Shown piece by piece: positions 1-5,837 of a stretch of 7,266 nucleotides of DNA (its first letter is position 1; every line of letters begins with the position of its first letter). Made by a program: the position numbers and the translations under genes. Under the pieces are notes generated by a model. That model worked only from the letters and a program-made list of their open reading frames with translations. It was not told where the DNA came from and ran no database searches. Source of the stretch: Helicobacter sp. (lineage in GTDB: Bacteria; Campylobacterota; Campylobacteria; Campylobacterales; Helicobacteraceae); NCBI RefSeq assembly GCF_014799995.1, contig NZ_JAAVGY010000029.1:1-7266 (forward strand), given 5' to 3'.

Positions 1-1970
1 AAGCAAATAGAATCTATATAGATTCCAATGTGCCAGAAGTCATTAAAGAAACTTTAAATTTCTATAATGACACCTTAAATAAAGAGATTGATTTTTCTAA
101 TATACTTTTAGATTATGAAAAACAAGAATTAATTTCTCAATACCAAGAAAGTGATTTAGACTTTATCACAAGAATTGCTCATAATTGTGGAATCTTTTTT
201 TATGAAACAAGTGATAAAATCTACTTTTGCGACCATTATAAAAAAGGAACTTCACATTTAATTCCTTATAATTCCAATCCAAATAATAATTTAAAGCAAG
301 AATGTATTAATGCCATTTTACAAGAGAACCAAATCTCTGCTAATTCTTTCACGCATTCAAGCACACATTTTAGCCAACCTGCAAACATTTCAACTTCTAC
401 TGCTAATCCAAATCCTAATGACGCACTCTCTAATAAACATTTTTATGAAAACGCCCCAATCTCTAAAGTTTATGAAAATAGATTCAAAATGTTAGATGAA
501 ATTTTAAATGTAAAAAGCAATATCTATGAATTGCAATTATGTGATTTTTTAGAAATTAAAGGTTTTAGAGATGGAGAATCATTTGTGCTAGTTGCAAACA
601 CACAAATTCTATCAAATGATATAAACTTTCAAGGTTGTGAGAATGTTTTAACACTTCTGCCAAACCATCTTATCTTTACTCCAAGCCCAAAAGCTAAACC
701 TAAAGCACCCAATTGCACACAAGGAATTGTAATAGGTAAAGGCTTAGAGATAGAGCAAGAAAGAAATACAATCTATACAGATGACTATGGAAGAGTAAAG
801 GTAAGAATCAATCTGTATGCAGCACAAGAAAGTATTGATGAGAAACAAGGAATCTATCACCATACCCCCTTTTTAAGAGTGGCTTCTCCTATTGCAAGTC
901 ATCATTCAGGATTCTATCATACTCCAAGAGTAGGAGATGAAGTAATTATTTCTTTTTTAGATGAAGATATAGATAAGCCTTATGTGAGTTCTAGTTTATA
1001 TAATGGAACAACCACAATGCCACAATATAATTACCCAAGATATAAAAGAGAAATCGCCTCTGATACGCTCTCTTCTTTAAGTGCTGTGCCTACGATGATA
1101 AATAAAGGCTTAGAGGAACTTCAACTCCAAGAAGATACCGATTATTCCTTAAGCCCTACAAACAACCATTATCTCACTCTAGCAAATGCAACGATAGGGA
1201 CAGATAATGTAGAAGCAAGAGCAAGGAATGAAATCACTTTAAAAAACGATAAGGATAAAGAAGAGATTTATATCCTCGCACAAAAGGATTATAAAGAAGA
1301 GATAGGCAATAATTATGAACAAACCATTAAAAGCAACAAGACTTCAGAAGTGGGAGCTTTATATACTGAATTTATTACCTTAGGACATATGCAAAACATT
1401 GTGGGATTTAAAAATGTCAATGTAGGAGCAGAGTATTTAGAAAACACTCTACTCTCTAAAGATACTAATGTGGGACTAAACAATACTTTGAATGTGGGAG
1501 TGAATAATGAAGTCAATATCGCACAAAATTATGAAGAAAACACAGGAAATGACAAAAAAGTGATTGTCAATAACAATTTAGAGCAAGTAATAGGAAATGA
1601 TTCTATTCAAAGAGTGGGGCATAATAAAAATGAAACTATACAAGGTTCTTATGTAATCCAATCAAACGATAGCATAAAAATGTTTTCAAAAAAAGATACA
1701 AGCATAGAAACTAATGAATATTTTAAAGCTGAAGCAGACGATTCCATTAGCTTTAAAGCTAAAAATGATTGTTCTTTTACAGCTGATTTTGTCAATACTC
1801 TAGCCAATAAAGAAAACATTGTGGTCGCACAAAAAAAGATTGTAAGTCAAGTGGGAAATGCTACCATTGAACAAACAAAAGATAAAGTCATTATTCAAGT
1901 TGGTAAAGTGCAAGTGATTATAGATAGTAAAGGATTAAGAGTAAAAGGAGGAGATTTAAGGGCAGATTAA
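1..1970 (+). CDS. vgrG: Type VI secretion spike protein VgrG, 5'-truncated by the window edge
   Basis: VgrG trimers form the membrane-puncturing tip of the type VI secretion tail, on top of the Hcp tube. The frame is open from base 3: codons 3-29 encode ANRIYIDSN, running straight into the family-typical VPEVIKETL. The GTG at 30 is therefore an internal valine, and the real start lies upstream, probably by about 100 residues judging by the family. The gp27-like part contains the hallmark ESDLDFITRIAHNCGIFFYE (about 147-209). A Ser/Thr/Asn-rich insertion follows at about 348-449. The gp5-like OB fold spans about 714-1004, with YTDDYGRVKVRI, TPRVGDEVIISFL and DKPYVSSSLYNG. From about 1287 to 1829 come short Asn/Gly/Val-rich repeats (NVGxxxxN, IGND) typical of the C-terminal beta-helix. 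The protein ends shortly after the helix, so there is no fused effector domain. Family assignment is firm. Codon phase: the first full codon begins at base 3. Confidence 0.95.
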   Translation, partial: ANRIYIDSNVPEVIKETLNFYNDTLNKEIDFSNILLDYEKQELISQYQESDLDFITRIAHNCGIFFYETSDKIYFCDHYKKGTSHLIPYNSNPNNNLKQECINAILQENQISANSFTHSSTHFSQPANISTSTANPNPNDALSNKHFYENAPISKVYENRFKMLDEILNVKSNIYELQLCDFLEIKGFRDGESFVLVANTQILSNDINFQGCENVLTLLPNHLIFTPSPKAKPKAPNCTQGIVIGKGLEIEQERNTIYTDDYGRVKVRINLYAAQESIDEKQGIYHHTPFLRVASPIASHHSGFYHTPRVGDEVIISFLDEDIDKPYVSSSLYNGTTTMPQYNYPRYKREIASDTLSSLSAVPTMINKGLEELQLQEDTDYSLSPTNNHYLTLANATIGTDNVEARARNEITLKNDKDKEEIYILAQKDYKEEIGNNYEQTIKSNKTSEVGALYTEFITLGHMQNIVGFKNVNVGAEYLENTLLSKDTNVGLNNTLNVGVNNEVNIAQNYEENTGNDKKVIVNNNLEQVIGNDSIQRVGHNKNETIQGSYVIQSNDSIKMFSKKDTSIETNEYFKAEADDSISFKAKNDCSFTADFVNTLANKENIVVAQKKIVSQVGNATIEQTKDKVIIQVGKVQVIIDSKGLRVKGGDLRAD

Positions 1971-1977
1971 AATTTAA

Positions 1978-1983
1978 TATAAT
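1978..1983 (+). promoter_or_regulatory. Candidate -10 box in the vgrG/DUF285 gap
   Basis: A perfect TATAAT lies in the 37-base gap, 24 bases upstream of the ATG at 2008. In Campylobacterota, sigma-70 promoters depend mainly on the -10 element and often have no clear -35. There is no TG extension here, and in such AT-rich DNA a chance match is quite possible. If real, it would give the DUF285 gene and those downstream a short leader and some independence from vgrG. Confidence 0.35.
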
Positions 1984-1987
1984 TAAA

Positions 1988-2014
1988 CTTACAAAAAAGG
2001 AGACACAATGAAAA
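1988..2014 (+). repeat. Start-site module, copy 1 (leader, Shine-Dalgarno and first codons)
   Basis: This stretch reads CTTACAAAAA followed directly by AGGAGACACAATGAAAA. It contains the ribosome binding site GGAG (1999-2002) five bases before the ATG at 2008. The same two blocks occur at 3050-3083, where they are separated by seven extra bases (GTTTAAA). The two copies flank the DUF285 gene as direct repeats. Confidence 0.8.
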
Positions 2015-2994
2015 ATTTAAATAAAGAGCTAGTTGAAGTGCTTGAAAGCTGTATAGCCGCACCAAAAAAGGAATTAGAATCCTTAAAAGCAAAAGTCCTC
2101 ACACTTTTTGAAAAAGGTGCGGTGATAGATGAAGAAAAAATAGTAGAGCTAGAGACTTATATCAGCGATTTAGAGCAAGAGTATTGGGACGATAGAGCCG
2201 TGTATGCGGGGCGAAGCGTCAAAGACACTGAAGAATATGCTCTTTTGCAGATTCTAAAAAAGCTCACAAAGGCAAAAGACAAGGCAAAGGCATTTGATTC
2301 ACTTTTCACGCCTAAAACCTCCCAAAGCAAAGGTGTAACCTATCAGCCAAAGACAAAAGCAGCACTCAAAAAGCTTATCAAAGATGAAAGCATTTATCTA
2401 GGTGATATTGATGTCAGCGGAGTGAGCGACTTTTCAAAACTCTTTGATAGATCCAAGAGAAAAGATTTTAGCGGGATAGAAAAGTGGAATGTCTCGCATA
2501 TCAAGGATATGTCATTTTGCTTTGTGGATGCAATGCATTTCAATCACGATATTAGCTCGTGGGATGTGAGCAATGTAGAAGATATGTGTCATATGTTTAA
2601 TAGGGCTACTAGATTCAATCAACCTTTAGAATCTTGGAATGTCTCAAAGGTAAAAGATATGCAGGGAATGTTTAGTAGTGCTAGTCAGTTTAATCAGCCC
2701 TTAGAGAAATGGGATATGAGTAATGTAGAAGATGTAAGCTATATGTTTGCCCACGCTAAAAAATTCAATCAACCCTTAGATAAATGGAATTTATGCAAGG
2801 CAAAAGACATATATGAGATGTTTTGGAACGCTAAAAAATTCAATCAAAATCTAGATTCGTGGGGAGACAAATTGCCAGAGGGATGTAAGATAGGCTATTG
2901 GTTCAAATTTGTTGCTTTTTCGCCTATTGATGATGAAGATAAGAAACCAAAATGGTTTGTTACCACAGAAGATGGCTTACTCAAAAAAAATTAG
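2008..2994 (+). CDS. BspA-like/DUF285 repeat protein, no signal peptide
   Basis: This is a 328-residue protein. Residues 1-100 are highly charged and helical in character, probably coiled coil. Residues 111-150 match the usual lead-in to DUF285 arrays (YQPKTKAALKKLI, then LGDIDVSGVSDFSKLF). Residues 153-277 hold five 25-residue units of the form FNQPLxxWxVSxVxDMxxMFxxAxx, and a sixth starts at 278. BspA-family proteins with these repeats are usually secreted or lipid-anchored binding proteins, but this N-terminus has no hydrophobic signal; Cys15 sits among charged residues and is not a lipobox. A cytoplasmic protein or a type VI cargo/accessory protein is therefore more likely. The start is set by GGAG five bases upstream. 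The reading frame ends just after an A8 tract at 2983-2990; the -1 frame continues for 24 more codons, so the C-terminus may be frameshifted. Bases 2161-2220 are 53% GC (32/60), richer than the neighbours. Function unknown. Confidence 0.85.
   Translation: MKNLNKELVEVLESCIAAPKKELESLKAKVLTLFEKGAVIDEEKIVELETYISDLEQEYWDDRAVYAGRSVKDTEEYALLQILKKLTKAKDKAKAFDSLFTPKTSQSKGVTYQPKTKAALKKLIKDESIYLGDIDVSGVSDFSKLFDRSKRKDFSGIEKWNVSHIKDMSFCFVDAMHFNHDISSWDVSNVEDMCHMFNRATRFNQPLESWNVSKVKDMQGMFSSASQFNQPLEKWDMSNVEDVSYMFAHAKKFNQPLDKWNLCKAKDIYEMFWNAKKFNQNLDSWGDKLPEGCKIGYWFKFVAFSPIDDEDKKPKWFVTTEDGLLKKN
2464..2862 (+). repeat. Tandem 25-codon DUF285 repeats
   Basis: Five units of exactly 25 residues start at residues 153, 178, 203, 228 and 253 of the DUF285 protein. 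A partial sixth starts at 278 (FNQNLDSW). The conserved core is Phe-Asn-Gln-Pro-Leu, Trp, Val-Ser, Asp-Met and Met-Phe. The second to fourth units vary at the same surface positions (ESWNVSK, EKWDMSN, DKWNLCK), as expected for a binding scaffold. Period and register are read directly from the translation. Confidence 0.9.
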
Positions 2995-3065
2995 TGGCAC
3001 ACATCAGCCAAGATAGAAAAAGATTTGAAGAGTTAAACAAAAATCAAAGCTTACAAAAAGTTTAA
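2983..3065 (+). other. A8 tract and 24-codon open extension in the -1 frame
   Basis: The DUF285 frame reads CTC AAA AAA AAT TAG across eight As at 2983-2990. With one more A, or a -1 ribosomal slip, it would instead read on through TTA GTG GCA and 21 further codons to a TAA at 3063-3065. The extra peptide begins LVAHISQDRKRFEEL and ends NQSLQKV, charged like the rest of the protein. Its stop touches the Shine-Dalgarno of the next gene, the usual spacing in this cluster. This could be a natural frameshift, a phase-variable tract, programmed slippage or a sequencing error. The sequence alone cannot decide. Confidence 0.5.
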
Positions 3066-3083
3066 AAGGAGACACAATGAAAA
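3050..3083 (+). repeat. Start-site module, copy 2 (leader, Shine-Dalgarno and first codons)
   Basis: CTTACAAAAA (3050-3059), then seven extra bases, then AGGAGACACAATGAAAA (3067-3083). The last 20 bases (3064-3083) match 1995-2014 exactly. GGAG at 3068-3071 is the ribosome binding site for the ankyrin gene. Confidence 0.8.
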
Positions 3084-3928
3084 CACTAGAGGAACTCAAA
3101 GCTATCTTTAGAGAAAGTAGGGGCGACATAAAAGATAAGTTTTGGGAGCTTATCAAATCAAACAATCTTGAAGCAGTGAAAGAGTTTTTAAAGGATTATC
3201 CAATTCCTGAAATCTTTTTTGAAAAATGGTTTAACAGCGGATGGCGAGAGGTCAAACTTGAACCCTTTTTCCCTTCTCCCTTTGTGCTAGCTCATGCAGG
3301 GCTTGCGTATGATAAAGACAAAAGTTTTGCAATGATAGAGTATTTTGAAAGCTTAGGATTAAAAGCTGATGACCAGCATGAACATTGGAATGCCTTAAGT
3401 AGTTATATTGTCTGGGGAGGAAAAAATCCAAAAGTCATTGAATACTTTTTAGGTAAAGGAGCTACATTTGAAACATATTGTGAATATGGAAACACTCCTG
3501 TACATTATTTTGCAATGGGTCAGCCCAAAGCACTAGAAGTTGCTCTTAAAGCCGGGGCTAATATAGAAATGAAATCTATCAAAACGGACAATGAGCTTAG
3601 AATAGGTTGGAGACATATCGACGCTACACCCCTATATGAAGCCGTAACAGAAGAGGAAAGGGTTGCATCTTGCACCGGAATATTATTAAAATATGGAGCG
3701 GAGGTAAATGCCGTGCATTATTACTTAAAAAAAGATGGCACTTGGTTTGCAATTCGCTCTATATTAGATGTAGCCTATGGCGGTAAAAACAAAAAGCTTC
3801 TAAAAGAAGCAGGTGCGAAGACTTGGAAGCAATTAGTCAAAGAATATAACATTGATACAAGCCTAGAACTATCCGAGCAATACAGAATCTACAATGAATT
3901 TTTGGAGAAAAAGAAAAAGGCTAAATAA
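3077..3928 (+). CDS. Ankyrin-repeat protein
   Basis: This is a 283-residue soluble protein with no signal peptide or membrane segment. Degenerate ankyrin units, each with a helix pair ending in a Leu/Gly turn, are visible at about residues 22-40, 68-98, 104-131 (VIEYFLGKGATFE), 136-163 (GNTPVHYFAMGQPKALEVALKAGANIE in outline), 182-213 (ATPLYEAV to LLKYGAEVNA) and 226-247 (LLKEAGAKT). The tail is helical and lysine-rich. Ankyrin repeats bind proteins and have no catalytic role. Ankyrin proteins occur among the immunity proteins of polymorphic toxin loci, so an immunity or chaperone-like role beside this VgrG is plausible, though inferred only from context. The start has a strong GGAG five bases upstream. 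The stop TAA overlaps the next ATG by one base (TAATG), implying translational coupling to the nuclease gene. Confidence 0.85.
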   Translation: MKTLEELKAIFRESRGDIKDKFWELIKSNNLEAVKEFLKDYPIPEIFFEKWFNSGWREVKLEPFFPSPFVLAHAGLAYDKDKSFAMIEYFESLGLKADDQHEHWNALSSYIVWGGKNPKVIEYFLGKGATFETYCEYGNTPVHYFAMGQPKALEVALKAGANIEMKSIKTDNELRIGWRHIDATPLYEAVTEEERVASCTGILLKYGAEVNAVHYYLKKDGTWFAIRSILDVAYGGKNKKLLKEAGAKTWKQLVKEYNIDTSLELSEQYRIYNEFLEKKKKAK

Positions 3929-5382
3929 TGGCTGAAGAACTTCTTACATTTAATGATGTGCTCTTTAAAATTAAAGAATTTGAAAGTGCAGATACACTAA
4001 AAGGCTGTTATCTTGCCTTTTATTTACCTAAAGAGAGGCATTTGGAAACAAAGCAGGGCAAAGAAGATACAGCAATAAAAAAGAAAGGTAGCAAGAAAAA
4101 AATTTTCCTTGTTGATAGCAACAATCAACGCATTAAAAAAATTGATATTGATAAAACTCAGTCTCAGAATTATATAAAAGAAAAAAATGAAGAAAAAGAA
4201 GAGAGAATCAGTAAGCTTGGACTTAATGCGGATAATATTGATAGTGAGTTTGACGCCTTAGGTGATGAGGCTACACCTAAGAATAAGCTAACAAGGAATA
4301 AGTATGAAGACTATGATGTATTCTATGATGTCTATACCAATCAAGACAATATAAAAAATTATATTGAAAAATTTGAAGTTAAAAATGGTGTTGCAAAGGT
4401 TGAAGCAAGTTTCTTGCAAGATTTTTTTAAGAAGTCTAGGGAAGGTAAAGAGAATCATAAATGGTGTTTCATCCCTAGATTAATTCCAAAGAATGAAACT
4501 ATGGATAAATTTGAGTTTGATCCTGTGCCTTTAGAGGATAAAGGCTTTGTTGTTACTGATTTTCATAATACCAAAGAAAAAGCACTTACCTTTCAAAGAA
4601 GAATTGCCAATGTAAAAAATCCAAGCCTAACGCTCCAAAGTCCCAAAGAGTTTAAAGCAATGCTAAATGGCGAAGAATCTGCCAAACACGACAAAGAAGA
4701 ACAAGCGGAAAAAATAGAGAAAAGTGCGAAATATATCCTAAAAGAAATTGATAGTTATAATATTTCTGAAGGAACTAAAGAATTAATGAAAAATAAGTGG
4801 GAAAAAAAGCTTAAAAATTTAAAGAAAAATTCCCAAAAAATCTTGGGGAAAACCATCGGTGATACGGGAGAATATTGTGTAGCTTCCCTACTCTTTGAAA
4901 AGAAATCCACGAGACATTTATCCAATCAAAGAAAACTAGATGCAAACTTCAATACCAATGGATTTAACCATACGATTCCAGACTTTTTAGTAACTCTTAA
5001 TGGTTATCCTGCCTTAGTGGAGGTTAAAAATGTCCAAACTCAAAGCCTAACAGAGCAAATCAGCTTTGAATTAAAACTTGCAAGAGAATATGAGCTAGAT
5101 TATTTATTTTTATGTAATCATTATACTCAATTAATGGATAATATAACAGGTTTAGCAGAATTTAATTCAGGAAATAAAGACCATACGGGTTCTAGGAAAG
5201 GTTTTATATATCATAAACACGCCCACAGAAGCATAAAAACAATCTTTAAAGAAATCTATCTACATCACATTAAAGGAGCAGCACCTAATAAGATAATAAT
5301 TAAAAGATTAGATTTAAATGATGCCACCCAAATAGAAGAAGAGCTTAATAAAGACCAAAATATACAGCAATGTGGAGAATAA
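3928..5382 (+). CDS. Putative PD-(D/E)XK nuclease, candidate type VI DNase effector
   Basis: This is a 484-residue, lysine-rich protein. I do not recognise residues 1-300: a beta-rich stretch at about 25-75, a charged linker at about 76-125, another mixed segment to 245, then a helical, very basic region at 250-305. Residues 310-400 show the restriction-endonuclease pattern in the right order: Glu315 in GDTGEYC, Asp352 in IPDFLV, Glu365-x-Lys367 in ALVEVKN, and Gln377 in a following helix (TEQISFELKLA). This suggests metal-dependent cleavage of nucleic acid, most likely DNA. The family-level pattern is seen in the sequence; the specific subfamily is not identified. It lies downstream of vgrG and directly before a small acidic gene, the usual effector-then-immunity order, so an antibacterial effector is the favoured reading. 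Alternatives are a defence or restriction nuclease. There is no secretion signal. AAGG seven bases before the ATG serves as the ribosome binding site. Confidence 0.8.
   Translation: MAEELLTFNDVLFKIKEFESADTLKGCYLAFYLPKERHLETKQGKEDTAIKKKGSKKKIFLVDSNNQRIKKIDIDKTQSQNYIKEKNEEKEERISKLGLNADNIDSEFDALGDEATPKNKLTRNKYEDYDVFYDVYTNQDNIKNYIEKFEVKNGVAKVEASFLQDFFKKSREGKENHKWCFIPRLIPKNETMDKFEFDPVPLEDKGFVVTDFHNTKEKALTFQRRIANVKNPSLTLQSPKEFKAMLNGEESAKHDKEEQAEKIEKSAKYILKEIDSYNISEGTKELMKNKWEKKLKNLKKNSQKILGKTIGDTGEYCVASLLFEKKSTRHLSNQRKLDANFNTNGFNHTIPDFLVTLNGYPALVEVKNVQTQSLTEQISFELKLAREYELDYLFLCNHYTQLMDNITGLAEFNSGNKDHTGSRKGFIYHKHAHRSIKTIFKEIYLHHIKGAAPNKIIIKRLDLNDATQIEEELNKDQNIQQCGE
4855..5127 (+). other. PD-(D/E)XK nuclease core within the 3928-5382 gene
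   Basis: Residues 310-400 carry the nuclease core. The helix with GDTGEYC supplies Glu315. About 37 residues later IPDF supplies Asp352. The next strand ALVEVKN supplies Glu365 and Lys367, and the helix after it supplies Gln377. The spacing Asp-x12-Glu-x-Lys is normal for the fold. All expected acidic and lysine positions are present, so the domain looks active rather than decayed. Confidence 0.75.
5374..5377 (+). promoter_or_regulatory. Ribosome binding site deciding the 5385 start
   Basis: GGAG lies within the last codons of the nuclease gene. It is downstream of the in-frame ATG at 5370, so it cannot serve that codon. It is seven bases from the ATG at 5385 and ten from the ATG at 5388. 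It therefore favours 5385 and shortens the longest possible reading frame by five residues. Confidence 0.7.
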
Positions 5383-5384
5383 TA

Positions 5385-5837
5385 ATGATGAATTTAAAAG
5401 AAAGCTATTTTGCTAAAAGTTTTGAGGAATTTCAAAAAGATTTTTATATTTGTATGGAGGATAAAGAGAAACTAAAAAAAGAAATATTTGCAATCTTTAG
5501 AGCGCAATATTATAAATGGAAAAATGATGAAAGTCTTGATAAAACGAATATCATTTTTAACGACAACCTAAATTATCTTTTACAATATGATGCACAAGAA
5601 TTGCAAGGAGAATGCAAAGAAGCTTGGTTAAAAGACTTAGAGGAAAACGCCGATGAGATTTACGAAAGTTTGTATGTAGAGAGCGACGATAGGGATTATG
5701 ATTCTTGCGAACTGCTTGAGTTTTATGGTGAGGATTATGACGAAGCAGAATCAGATGATGAGGACTATGAAAGCTGGAGAGAATCGCAAAACGACTTTGA
5801 ATACGCGCTTATGGATAAATTAAAGGGATTTGAATGA
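5385..5837 (+). CDS. Small acidic protein, candidate immunity protein to the nuclease
   Basis: A 150-residue protein with no recognised family. It has 44 Asp/Glu against 17 Lys/Arg. Residues 84-139 alone hold 26 acidic and only 2 basic residues, with clusters such as ESDDRDYDSCE and EDYDEAESDDEDYE. The first 80 residues look helical with aromatic positions. There is no signal peptide or membrane segment. An in-frame ATG at 5370 lies inside the preceding gene, but GGAG at 5374-5377 sits seven bases before the ATG at 5385, so I take 5385 as the start. That places the gene two bases after the nuclease stop. A small acidic protein right after a basic nuclease is the classic immunity layout, and the charge pattern could mimic DNA. 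Function is inferred from position and composition only. The stop overlaps the next start (ATGA). Confidence 0.8.
   Translation: MMNLKESYFAKSFEEFQKDFYICMEDKEKLKKEIFAIFRAQYYKWKNDESLDKTNIIFNDNLNYLLQYDAQELQGECKEAWLKDLEENADEIYESLYVESDDRDYDSCELLEFYGEDYDEAESDDEDYESWRESQNDFEYALMDKLKGFE

Noticed and set aside
310..495. 61-codon + strand reading frame inside vgrG
   Set aside because: It lies wholly within a clear VgrG coding region in another frame, has no ribosome binding site, and its peptide resembles nothing.
1313..1516. 67-codon - strand reading frame inside vgrG
   Set aside because: It is antisense to the beta-helix repeats; the open frame results from the repeated codons on the + strand.
1287..1829. 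Asn/Gly/Val repeats in vgrG as a separate repeat element or phase-variable array
   Set aside because: They are degenerate protein-level repeats of the normal VgrG beta-helix, with no exact DNA tandem repeats.
1945..1951. Strong Shine-Dalgarno-like AAGGAGG near the end of vgrG
   Set aside because: No ATG, GTG or TTG follows at usable spacing; it simply encodes Lys-Gly-Gly in VgrG.
2008..2067. Lipoprotein signal with Cys15 in the DUF285 protein
   Set aside because: The residues before the cysteine are charged (NKELVEVLES) and there is no hydrophobic core.
3033..3065. Inverted repeat TTAAAC/GTTTAA as a possible terminator
   Set aside because: The stem is six AT-rich base pairs with a 21-base loop and no following T run, so it is too weak for a terminator.
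5370..5384. ATG at 5370 as start of the acidic protein
   Set aside because: The only good ribosome binding site, GGAG at 5374-5377, lies downstream of this codon and fits the ATG at 5385.
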